The notes: a model not told the origin generated them from the letters alone. A DNA stretch of 5,537 nt from Christensenella sp. UBA6420 (GCA_002439705.1 DJPE01000018.1:1-5537), one strand, 5' to 3'; numbered from the stretch's first letter, positions 1 to 5,537 are shown. A program made the numbers and translations.

Positions 1-57
1 CCAGACTTAGGATCTGGTGTCTTAGACGTGGGAGTTCGAGCCTCTTTATCCGCACCA
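1..57 (+). tRNA. tRNA-Leu (anticodon UAG), 5' part outside window
   Basis: This is the 3' portion of a tRNA whose D arm and 5' acceptor strand lie left of the window. The anticodon stem pairs 1-5 (CCAGA) with 13-17 (TCTGG). The seven-base loop at 6-12 puts TAG at 8-10, so it reads CUA and other CUN leucine codons. A variable arm of about 12 bases with a small stem (GTC/GAC, 19-21 with 25-27) marks it as a type II tRNA, as expected for leucine. The T stem pairs 30-34 with 42-46, including two G-U pairs, around a TTCGAGC loop. The acceptor strand is 47-53, the discriminator is A54, and CCA is encoded at 55-57. The missing 5' strand should read GCGGATA or close to it. Confidence 0.95.
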
Positions 58-63
58 GTCATA

Positions 64-94
64 CTCGGTTGTGCGCTTATTGCGTATAGCCGAG
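64..94 (+). other. Strong 13-bp hairpin just after the tRNA
   Basis: Positions 64-76 pair with 82-94 without a bulge or mismatch, using three G-U pairs, around a TTATT loop. It starts seven bases after the encoded CCA. No T-tract follows, so it is not an intrinsic terminator. It could protect or mark the 5' end of the downstream RNA after the tRNA is cut away, or be its first domain. Confidence 0.7.
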
Positions 95-218
95 CGTGAA
101 AAACTGTTTCTTAAAAATGATAACGCCGAGATGCTAATATCGGTGTCAGGTTCACTGCCTGTTTATATCGGAAACCTTATTTAGGCCCACCCTTAAAGTT
201 TGACACAGTTAGTGTCGT

Positions 219-375
219 TTTGGAAGTTTGGACGCTTATAAAAGCTGCGCCTGCGATAGTTACGCGAATAGGGCACGTGTCATGAAAGTGCTACACGAAC
301 TAATGGCTGTAAAGTGATTTAGCTATTGTTTTACAGTGACCGCAACGGTTAACAATTGGCAACGGAACTTCCGAA
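219..375 (+). other. RNA domain closed by a long-range 11-bp helix
   Basis: TTTGGAAGTTT at 219-229 pairs with GAACTTCCGAA at 365-375, giving 11 consecutive pairs, two of them G-U. This encloses about 135 bases that hold their own hairpins (234-245, 276-297, and the 13-bp stem 306-337 with a TTAGCT loop). The closing helix ends 11 bases before the terminator stem, as expected for the body of a discrete RNA. A local hairpin using CGGA (363-366) and TCCG (370-373) competes with it. Confidence 0.5.
342..365 (+). repeat. Direct repeat of GCAACGG, two copies
   Basis: GCAACGG occurs at 342-348 and again at 359-365, separated by ten bases that carry overlapping palindromes (GTTAAC 348-353, CAATTG 353-358). 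Both copies lie inside the RNA candidate, just upstream of the 3' strand of its closing helix. No complementary CCGTTGC was found in this stretch, so the repeats could be single-stranded or form small alternative stems such as ACCG/CGGT at 339-349. Confidence 0.6.
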
Positions 376-386
376 TTTCAAAAAAT

Positions 387-409
387 AGTCGGCGCAAGTC
401 GGCTTTTTT
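387..409 (+). terminator. Intrinsic terminator ending the tRNA-Leu/RNA transcript
   Basis: AGTCGGC (387-393) pairs with GTCGGCT (398-404) using two G-U pairs around a GCAA tetraloop of the stable GNRA class, followed by T405-T409. The A-rich run at 380-385 can extend the stem against the T-tract. The hairpin is asymmetric at DNA level because of the G-U pairs, so it works only for + strand transcripts. Confidence 0.8.
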
Positions 410-433
410 ATTGTCGATAATAGATATGCTTTA

Positions 434-462
434 TTGACATAACGGCTAATCGGCGTTATAAT
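434..462 (+). promoter_or_regulatory. Consensus vegetative sigma-factor promoter for the 77-residue protein
   Basis: A perfect -35 TTGACA at 434-439 is followed by exactly 17 bases and a perfect -10 TATAAT at 457-462. The predicted start is near G469, leaving a leader of about 64 bases before the ATG at 533. A full 12-of-12 consensus match with ideal spacing predicts strong expression by the housekeeping (SigA) polymerase. Confidence 0.88.
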
Positions 463-476
463 GTATCCGTAAAAAA

Positions 477-495
477 TCTCTGCGAATAGCGGAGA
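477..495 (+). promoter_or_regulatory. Leader hairpin upstream of the small membrane protein gene
   Basis: TCTCTGC (477-483) pairs with GCGGAGA (489-495) through seven pairs, one of them G-T, around a GAATA loop. It begins about eight bases after the predicted transcription start and has no T-tract, so it is not a terminator. Near a 5' end such a hairpin commonly stabilises mRNA. Its 3' arm contains GGAG, a possible ribosome site for a tiny leader ORF at 502. Confidence 0.55.
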
Positions 496-519
496 AAGGA
501 TATGCGTATATTATACAAC

Positions 520-524
520 GGAGG
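520..524 (+). promoter_or_regulatory. Strong ribosome binding site (GGAGG) for the ATG at 533
   Basis: GGAGG at 520-524 lies eight bases before ATG 533, near-ideal spacing, and fixes that start. It is outside the 477-495 hairpin. It lies just after an 11-base palindrome, GTATATTATAC (506-516). Confidence 0.85.
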
Positions 525-532
525 AAATAAAA

Positions 533-766
533 ATGGCAAAATGGTTTAATAATCAATCTCGTCTCGTGCAGATTATTCTTTTACTTATCCCCGTAGTAAA
601 CTGGGTAGTGGAAGTTCTCGTTCGTTGGTCTGCCGTACTCAACGCGAAGAAGCCGAGCATTATTAACATTATCGTTGCGGTAATAGTTACGTTCTTCGGT
701 ATCGTAATAGGCTGGATAGACGTTATTTGGTGCTTGCTCTTCAAACGCCTGATATTTACGAAATAA
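533..766 (+). CDS. Small two-segment membrane protein of unknown function (77 aa)
   Basis: A short hydrophobic protein. Residues 11-30 (LVQIILLLIP followed by VVNWVVEVLV) and about 43-70 (IINIIVAVIVTFFGIVIG through WIDVIWCLLF) are predicted membrane segments, joined by a basic linker with R31, K39 and K40. The tail carries K71, R72 and K77. N23 and E27 inside the first segment are unusual in a simple anchor. There is no cleavable signal peptide or catalytic motif. The two-helix layout with a small polar turn and a GWIDVIW motif in the second helix recalls Pmp3/YqaE-type proteolipids, but I do not see enough to assign that family. The gene is real: it has a perfect promoter, a good ribosome site, and its own terminator (797-827), so it is monocistronic. 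It is expected to be abundant in the cytoplasmic membrane. No function is assigned. Confidence 0.85.
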   Translation: MAKWFNNQSRLVQIILLLIPVVNWVVEVLVRWSAVLNAKKPSIINIIVAVIVTFFGIVIGWIDVIWCLLFKRLIFTK

Positions 767-781
767 TAGTCACGGTTTAAC

Positions 782-810
782 TTGAAATAATCTGAGAAAT
801 CCGCTATAAT
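782..810 (+). promoter_or_regulatory. Probable promoter of the dgt-pcrA-ligA operon, overlapping a terminator
   Basis: TTGAAA at 782-787 (five of six consensus bases) is followed by 17 bases and a perfect TATAAT at 805-810. The predicted start is about 816-817, giving a leader of about 49 bases to the dgt ATG at 866. The -10 box spans the end of the 5' arm and the loop of the terminator at 797-827. A transcript starting at 817 lacks the 5' arm and so cannot form that terminator. No other promoter candidate is seen between the upstream gene and dgt. Confidence 0.7.
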
Positions 811-827
811 ATGATAGCGGATTTTTT
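797..827 (+). terminator. Strong intrinsic terminator after the small membrane protein gene
   Basis: Positions 797-807 (AAATCCGCTAT) pair perfectly with 814-824 (ATAGCGGATTT), 11 bp with an AATATG loop, and the T run extends through 827. It begins 30 bases after the stop codon of the 77-residue protein. The A-rich foot also makes it plausible on the - strand, though no - strand gene ends here. Confidence 0.9.
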
Positions 828-865
828 ACGTCCGAAATACGAAGACGACGTTTTCAGAGGTTTTG

Positions 866-1846
866 ATGAAAGAGGATTATTTACGTTACGAAAGAGAGTT
901 TTTAAGTGAAAACGCAGCCAAAAGCGAACAGACGAAGGGGAGATTAAGGGAAGAAGAACCCTGCCCGCTCCGTACCGAATATCAGCGTGACCGCGACAGA
1001 ATAATCCATTGCAAGTCGTTCAGACGGTTAAAACACAAAACGCAGGTGTTTTTAAGTCCGATGGGGGACCATTACCGTACGCGACTTACGCACACGCTCG
1101 AAGTTACGCAGATAGCGAGAACTATAAGCCGCGCTTTGCTCCTTAACGAAGACCTTACCGAAGCGATAGGCTTAGGTCACGACTTGGGGCATACGCCTTT
1201 CGGACACGCGGGTGAAAGGGTCCTTAACGCGCTTACGGGGCATTTTAAGCACAACGAGCAGAGTTTAAGAGTGGTCGATATTTTGGAAAACGACGGCAAA
1301 GGGCTTAACCTTACGTTTGAAGTAAGGGACGGAATACTTAACCACACGTCGAAAGGTAACCCCGCCACGCTCGAAGGTAAAGTAGTAAGTTACGCCGACA
1401 GGATAGCTTACATAAACCACGATATAAACGACGCTATAAGGGCGGGACTAATTAAGGAAAGCGACCTGCCCGCCGACTGCACGGCGTACTTAGGTCACTC
1501 CAAAAAGGAAAGAATAAACACTCTCGTAAACGACGTGGTGAACAATTCTTACGGTAAAGACGCAGTGACTATGAGCGAAGAAGGTTACTTTTATATGAAC
1601 AAGCTCCGCACTTACATGTTCGACAACGTATATTTCAACGCCAACGCCGAAATCTTGCAGCAAAAGTCGGATAGAATGCTTGCGCTTTTATTTAACTATT
1701 TTATTAAACATCCGGGTGAAATACCGCAAGGCATGCGAAACGGCGACGTGACGCAATGCGTATGCGATTATCTTGCGAGTATGAGCGATATATTCGCGAT
1801 AAACACGGCTAAAAGGCTGTTTATACCCGAAGGAATAGAGGATTAA
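866..1846 (+). CDS. dgt: dGTPase-like HD-domain triphosphohydrolase
   Basis: Deoxynucleoside triphosphate triphosphohydrolase of the Dgt family. Members cleave dNTPs, classically dGTP, to the nucleoside plus triphosphate and so trim dNTP pools in the cytoplasm. The 326 residues fit the shorter type-2 form (about 330). Visible features: RTEYQRDRDRIIH and SFRRLKHKTQVF at 36-62, the family N-terminal signature; YRTRLTHTLEV (70-80) supplying metal ligand H76; HDLGHTPFGH (105-114) with the H105-D106 pair and H109 and H114; and SYADRIAYINHD (175-186) with D178 as the last HD ligand. All key residues are intact. I chose ATG 866 because AGAGG at 856-860 is five bases upstream; an in-frame TTG at 863 is too close. 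Only three bases separate it from pcrA. In other Clostridia dgt is often beside dnaG and rpoD, so this setting differs. The exact substrate is not readable from sequence. Confidence 0.93.
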   Translation: MKEDYLRYEREFLSENAAKSEQTKGRLREEEPCPLRTEYQRDRDRIIHCKSFRRLKHKTQVFLSPMGDHYRTRLTHTLEVTQIARTISRALLLNEDLTEAIGLGHDLGHTPFGHAGERVLNALTGHFKHNEQSLRVVDILENDGKGLNLTFEVRDGILNHTSKGNPATLEGKVVSYADRIAYINHDINDAIRAGLIKESDLPADCTAYLGHSKKERINTLVNDVVNNSYGKDAVTMSEEGYFYMNKLRTYMFDNVYFNANAEILQQKSDRMLALLFNYFIKHPGEIPQGMRNGDVTQCVCDYLASMSDIFAINTAKRLFIPEGIED

Positions 1847-1849
1847 CGA

Positions 1850-4084
1850 ATGATAAACAATTTAATGCTGAACGAAGAACAATTAAGAGCCGTCAACGAT
1901 ACCGAAGGGGCGGTATTAGTGTTTGCCGGGGCGGGCAGCGGAAAAACCCGCGTGCTTACCCACAGAATAATTCACCTTATCGAAGACCTGAACGTACCGG
2001 ACTACAATATCCTTGCAATAACTTTTACGAACAAGGCAACCAACGAAATGAAACAGCGTCTTAACGATATGTTGGGGACAAACAGCGTCTGGGTGTCGAC
2101 TTTCCACTCACTTTGCGTAAAGATACTTTTCCGCCACGCAGAAAAGTTGGGGTACTCGTCGTCGTTCAGTATTTTCGACGAGAGCGCGTCCAAAAGAGTG
2201 TTACAGAAAGCCTTGCGCGAAATGCACATAGAAGAAGACAAGTATAAGGAAAAATTCCTTTACCATATAAGCGCGGCGAAAAACGCCGGACTTAATTCCG
2301 ACCAATATTTCAATAAAATAAGAGCTACGGAAAAGGACGCTATGACGATAGCGCAAGTTTACGACAGGTACGAAGCGATACTTAAAGAGAACAACGCTAT
2401 GGATTTCGACGACCTTCTTATGAAATGCGAACAACTTTTACGCGAACATTCCGACGTAAGAGAATACTATCAGAATAAATTTAAGTATATCCACGTAGAC
2501 GAATTTCAGGACACGAACGAAATTCAGATGCAGATAGTGAAACTTCTCGCCGGGAAGTGGGGAAACGTTTTCGTAGTGGGCGACGACGACCAGAGCATAT
2601 ATGGTTGGCGCGGAGCGGATATAAGGAATATCCTCGACTTCGAAAAGACCTTTAAGGACGCAAAAATTTATAAGCTGGAACAAAACTATCGTTCCACTCA
2701 GGAAATTCTCGACGCCGCAAACAGGCTCATTAAACACAATCGCAACAGAAAGAGCAAAGAGCTTTTTTCCGACAAAAAACAGGGCGCGAGAGTGGAATAC
2801 CTTACCGCGACGAGCGACTATAACGAAGTCGATAACGTGATAGATCAGATAGCCAGCCTTAAAAGATACCACGATTACGGCAACGGCGATTTCGCCATAC
2901 TCGTAAGGAACAACTCTCTTACGAGACTTTTCGAACGCAGTCTTAACAACGCCCGTCTGCCGTACAGAGTTTTCGGCGGGTTCAAGTTCTTCGACAGAAA
3001 AGAAATTCTCGACGTCGTAGCGTATATGCGGCTTATCGTAAACCCGATGGACAGCGAAGCGTTGACGAGAATAATAAATTTTCCGAAACGCGGAATAGGC
3101 GACACCACTATATCGACTCTCGAACAGTACGCGTACAACGAAGGCAAACCCCTTAACGAAGTCGTGGCGGATATAGAAAACAATCCTTTCGTGAGTTCCG
3201 CCGTTAAGAGTAAAATTTGTTCGTTTAACTATCTTATCAACGACCTTGCGATGCAGAGTACGCAGATGAAGATTACCGATTTTGCGTCCTATCTCGTCAA
3301 TAAAGTAGGGTTTAAGGAAGCGTATTTATCTACGGGAAAGGAAGAAGACGAAGTAAGGTGGGAAAACATAGACGAATTTTTGCGTTATATAGAAGAAACC
3401 GCCGAAGAAAACCCCGATATAGGTTTGACCGAATTTTTGCAGACGGTGGCTCTTAATAACGAAAAGGAAGAAAACGACGACGAAGAGTATATTACGCTCG
3501 CTACTATGCACTCGGCTAAGGGGTTGGAATTTAAGGTAGTGTTTATTATAGCCTGCGAAGAAGGAATAATTCCGTCTTCGATGAGCCTTAGGGACAACGG
3601 CGTGGAAGAAGAAAGAAGAGTAATGTACGTCGCTATGACGAGAGCTAAGGAAAGGCTTTATATATCCTGCGTAAAGGGATACAGAAATAAATTCGGACGA
3701 CAGGAAAGCACTATGCCGTCGCGTTTTATTTCCGAAGCGAAAGGGGAAGAATACAAGACCGTCGACAGGCAGAAAGAATCGGGCTACAACAGGTATTTCG
3801 AAGGCAGGGCGGACGATTACTCCGACGCTATCCCTAAGGACAATCAGATGCGCAGTCTGCCGTCGTATTCGTCCAATACCGTCGTGCAGCAGCCGAAAAA
3901 GGTCTACAACGAGTCTTCCGACGGTTTCGTGGCGGGAGCTAAGGTAAAGCATAAGAGATACGGAATAGGAACGGTCATTATTAAGGAAGGCACGGGCGCT
4001 GGCACCACCGTAACGGTAGCTTTCAAAGATTTGGGACTTAAAAAATTCGCGTTAATGAACGCCCCGTTGGAACTTATAAAATAA
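1850..4084 (+). CDS. pcrA: ATP-dependent DNA helicase PcrA (UvrD/Rep superfamily 1A)
   Basis: A complete 744-residue 3'-to-5' superfamily 1 helicase, the usual PcrA length. Motifs run in order: Q motif LNEEQ (7-11); Walker A GAGSGKT (27-33); Ia ITFTNKATNEMK (57-68); Ib STFHSLC (83-89); II DEFQ (217-220), the Mg/ATP site; III GDDDQSIYGWRGA (244-256); IV QNYRS (278-282); V TMHSAKGLEF (552-561); VI YVAMTRAKERL (593-603). A polar linker (about 635-692) leads to a C-terminal Tudor-like domain (GAKVKHKRYGIGTV, 696-709, to the end), the part that in PcrA/UvrD contacts RNA polymerase. Roles known for the family are nucleotide excision repair, clearing RecA and resolving replication-transcription conflicts. 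ATG 1850 has AGAGG at 1837-1841 with eight-base spacing; ATG 1865 is a weaker alternative. It sits between dgt and ligA, and the pcrA-ligA pairing is classic in Bacillota. Confidence 0.97.
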   Translation: MINNLMLNEEQLRAVNDTEGAVLVFAGAGSGKTRVLTHRIIHLIEDLNVPDYNILAITFTNKATNEMKQRLNDMLGTNSVWVSTFHSLCVKILFRHAEKLGYSSSFSIFDESASKRVLQKALREMHIEEDKYKEKFLYHISAAKNAGLNSDQYFNKIRATEKDAMTIAQVYDRYEAILKENNAMDFDDLLMKCEQLLREHSDVREYYQNKFKYIHVDEFQDTNEIQMQIVKLLAGKWGNVFVVGDDDQSIYGWRGADIRNILDFEKTFKDAKIYKLEQNYRSTQEILDAANRLIKHNRNRKSKELFSDKKQGARVEYLTATSDYNEVDNVIDQIASLKRYHDYGNGDFAILVRNNSLTRLFERSLNNARLPYRVFGGFKFFDRKEILDVVAYMRLIVNPMDSEALTRIINFPKRGIGDTTISTLEQYAYNEGKPLNEVVADIENNPFVSSAVKSKICSFNYLINDLAMQSTQMKITDFASYLVNKVGFKEAYLSTGKEEDEVRWENIDEFLRYIEETAEENPDIGLTEFLQTVALNNEKEENDDEEYITLATMHSAKGLEFKVVFIIACEEGIIPSSMSLRDNGVEEERRVMYVAMTRAKERLYISCVKGYRNKFGRQESTMPSRFISEAKGEEYKTVDRQKESGYNRYFEGRADDYSDAIPKDNQMRSLPSYSSNTVVQQPKKVYNESSDGFVAGAKVKHKRYGIGTVIIKEGTGAGTTVTVAFKDLGLKKFALMNAPLELIK

Positions 4085-4093
4085 GGAGTCGAA

Positions 4094-5537
4094 ATGGATT
4101 TAGCGGAAATGCGTAAGAAGGTAGATTTACTTAACCGCTACGCAAAAGAGTATTACGAACAGGATAACCCTACCGTGTCGGACAGCGAGTACGACAAACT
4201 GTATTACGAGCTCGTCGATATGGAAAAGGAAAGCGGCTTTTCTTATCCCGATTCGCCCACGCACAGAGTGGGCGGCGCGCCGCAGAAAGAATTTTTGCCG
4301 TACAAACATAAACTAAGGCTGTATTCTCTCGACAAGGCGAAAGACTACGGAGAACTCGAAGCCTACTTTGCGAGAATAGAAAAAGCCGAAGGGGTGTTCC
4401 CCGTGATGACGGTGGAGCATAAATTCGACGGACTTACCCTTTCGATAACATATAAAGACGGAGTTATGATAAAGGGCGCTACCCGCGGCGACGGCGTGAC
4501 GGGCGAAGACGTAACCGCGCAGGTAAGGACTATAAAAACCGTACCGCTAACGATACCGTACAAGGGAGAAATCGAAATTCAGGGCGAAGGGCTTATGAGA
4601 TTAAGTTCTTTACAAAAATACAACGAAACCGCCGACGTACCGTTAAAGAACGCCCGTAACGGGGTGGCGGGAGCTATAAGAAATCTCGACCCGAAAGTCA
4701 CTGCGAAAAGGAATCTCGATTTCGTCGCCTATAACGTAGGGTACTCCGATTATCCTTTCGGGACGCAGGAAGAAGTACACGAATTTTTGATAAAAAACGG
4801 CTTTTTGACCGACGATATTTTTTGTCTTGTTTCCGACGAAAACGGCGTAAAACAGAAACTCGAAGAAATCGAAAAAGGACGGGAAAAACTCGATTTTCTT
4901 ATAGACGGAGCGGTGATAAAAATTAACGATTTTGCACTGCGGGAAGAACTCGGATATACGGAAAAATTCCCACGTTGGGCGATCGCGTACAAGTTCGAAG
5001 CACAGGAAACTACCACCAAACTTTTAGACGTAATATGGCAGGTGTCAAGGACGAGCAAGCTTAATCCGCTCGCCGTGTTGGAACCCGTAGACTTAATGGG
5101 CGTAACCGTAAAACGGGCTACGTTAAATAACTATTCGGATATCCAAAAGAAGGGTATTATGATAAATTCGAGAGTGTTCATACGGCGAAGCAACGACGTT
5201 ATTCCGGAAATAACGGGAGTAGCGGAACACACCGAAGACAGTATCCCGGTATTAAAGCCTACGGTATGTCCGGCGTGCGGCGCGCCCGTTAAGGAAGCAG
5301 GGGCGTTTTTATATTGCACCAACCCGTCGCACTGCGCTCCGACGATAGTTAGTTTTTTGGACCATTTCGCTTCAAAACCGTGTATGAATATCGACGGATT
5401 TTCCGAGAAAACGGCGGAATTATTGTACAACGAACTCGGCTTGAAACACGCCTATCAACTGTACGATCTGAAGAAAGAAGATTTGCTTGAATTAGACGGG
5501 TTCAAGGATAAAAAAGCCGACAACCTTATCGACAGTA
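4094..5537 (+). CDS. ligA: NAD-dependent DNA ligase LigA, 3' end outside window
   Basis: It seals 5'-phosphate/3'-OH nicks in duplex DNA using NAD, finishing replication and repair. The first 481 codons are present; the rest of the HhH region and the expected BRCT domain (family about 650-670 aa) lie beyond the edge. Domain Ia: YYEQDNPTVSDSEYDKL (20-36) and SLDKA (78-82). Adenylation domain: KFDG (110-113) with nucleophile K110, GATRGDGVTGEDV (128-140), NARNGVAGAIRNLDP (186-200), DGAVIK (271-276) and WAIAYKF (295-301). The OB fold starts near 305 (QVSRT, 316-320; DVIP, 368-371). The zinc finger is C392, C395, C408 and C414, followed by helix-hairpin-helix sequence. Several family positions differ (S318 for the usual G, SND for AGD), a pattern I recall from some clostridial LigA proteins, but the catalytic residues are kept. 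AAGGAG at 4083-4088 overlaps the pcrA stop, five bases before ATG 4094, so translation is probably coupled. Confidence 0.96.
   Translation, partial: MDLAEMRKKVDLLNRYAKEYYEQDNPTVSDSEYDKLYYELVDMEKESGFSYPDSPTHRVGGAPQKEFLPYKHKLRLYSLDKAKDYGELEAYFARIEKAEGVFPVMTVEHKFDGLTLSITYKDGVMIKGATRGDGVTGEDVTAQVRTIKTVPLTIPYKGEIEIQGEGLMRLSSLQKYNETADVPLKNARNGVAGAIRNLDPKVTAKRNLDFVAYNVGYSDYPFGTQEEVHEFLIKNGFLTDDIFCLVSDENGVKQKLEEIEKGREKLDFLIDGAVIKINDFALREELGYTEKFPRWAIAYKFEAQETTTKLLDVIWQVSRTSKLNPLAVLEPVDLMGVTVKRATLNNYSDIQKKGIMINSRVFIRRSNDVIPEITGVAEHTEDSIPVLKPTVCPACGAPVKEAGAFLYCTNPSHCAPTIVSFLDHFASKPCMNIDGFSEKTAELLYNELGLKHAYQLYDLKKEDLLELDGFKDKKADNLIDS

Larger units (their letters stand above)
58..409 (+). ncRNA. Candidate structured non-coding RNA downstream of tRNA-Leu, family not recognised
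   Basis: No open reading frame with a ribosome binding site is visible here, yet helices occur throughout. Helices seen by eye are: 64-76 with 82-94 (13 bp); 124-132 with 137-145 (one G-A mismatch, GCTA loop); 147-150 with 158-161; 202-206 with 212-216; 219-229 with 365-375 (11 bp, long range); 234-237 with 242-245; 276-280 with 293-297; and 306-318 with 325-337 (13 bp). The RNA ends at an intrinsic terminator at 387-409. There is no terminator between the tRNA CCA and 387 and no good promoter inside, so the simplest reading is co-transcription with tRNA-Leu followed by cleavage at the tRNA 3' end. I see no signatures of RNase P RNA, SRP RNA, tmRNA, 6S RNA, a T-box or a group I or II intron. 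Function is unknown, and the pairings are hand-drawn, not computed. Confidence 0.5.

Noticed and set aside
1..57. tRNA-Leu 3' end as an integration (att) site for a mobile element
   Set aside because: No integrase, no second copy of the tRNA end, and housekeeping genes follow; nothing indicates an inserted element in the window.
200..228. A perfect TTGACA at 200-205 that might be a -35 box for the RNA candidate
   Set aside because: At 17-base spacing the -10 position (223-228) reads GAAGTT, and the nearest TATAAA (237-242) is about 31 bases away. The TTGACA is explained by the GACAC/GTGTC hairpin at 202-216.
273..297. Possible H-type pseudoknot (GCAC 273-276 with GTGC 288-291; GTGT 277-280 with ACAC 293-296)
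   Set aside because: The loop crossing the deep groove would have zero bases and the last loop one, which is sterically poor. The two stems are more likely alternatives; the simple CGTGT/ACACG hairpin is preferred.
282..317. Short ORF of 11 codons (ATG at 282) inside the RNA region, considered as a tmRNA-like tag or small peptide
   Set aside because: There is no ribosome binding site, and the tRNA-like ends and tag context of a tmRNA are absent. A frame this short is expected by chance.
553..744. 63-codon - strand frame opposite the small membrane protein
   Set aside because: No promoter or ribosome site on that strand, while the + strand gene has all its signals.
863..865. TTG start for dgt, three bases upstream of ATG
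   Set aside because: The AGAGG site would be only two bases away; ATG 866 has better spacing and is the preferred codon.
3326..3952. 208-codon open frame on the - strand
   Set aside because: It is opposite the conserved C-terminal helicase motifs of pcrA, has no ribosome site or family resemblance, and is a shadow of pcrA codon bias. The same holds for the other - strand frames over dgt, pcrA and ligA.

Overview
The window reads as chromosomal DNA of a Gram-positive-type anaerobe, most likely an uncultured member of the Clostridia (Bacillota). The reasons are the moderate-to-low GC content, purine-rich Shine-Dalgarno sites (GGAGG, AGAGG, AAGGAG), heavy use of ATA, AGA/AGG and TTA/CTT codons, intrinsic terminators with clean T-tracts, textbook TTGACA/TATAAT promoters, and the pcrA-ligA gene pair that is typical of Bacillota. 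A Christensenellales-like lineage would fit, but that is only an impression. Everything supported lies on the + strand.

Positions 1-57 are the 3' two thirds of a tRNA-Leu with anticodon UAG and an encoded CCA. No terminator follows the tRNA until 387-409. The 330 bases between contain no convincing protein gene but are full of helices: a 13-bp hairpin seven bases after the CCA, smaller hairpins, and a domain closed by an 11-bp long-range helix (219-229 with 365-375) that ends just before the terminator. I read this as a candidate structured non-coding RNA, probably made as a tail of the tRNA transcript. I do not recognise its family.

Positions 434-827 form a self-contained unit: a perfect consensus promoter with a 17-base spacer, a leader with a hairpin, a strong ribosome binding site, a 77-residue membrane protein of unknown function, and a strong intrinsic terminator.

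A second promoter (TTGAAA, 17 bases, TATAAT) is superimposed on that terminator and is placed to drive the rest of the window: a dGTPase-like HD phosphohydrolase (dgt), the UvrD-family helicase PcrA, and the NAD-dependent DNA ligase LigA, which runs off the right edge after 481 codons. The gaps are 3 and 9 bases, so this looks like one operon. Together the products would tune dNTP pools, unwind or remodel DNA, and seal nicks, giving a DNA replication and repair operon. The protein genes are ordinary. The unusual content is in the non-coding DNA: the RNA candidate at 58-409 and the fused terminator/promoter at 782-827.
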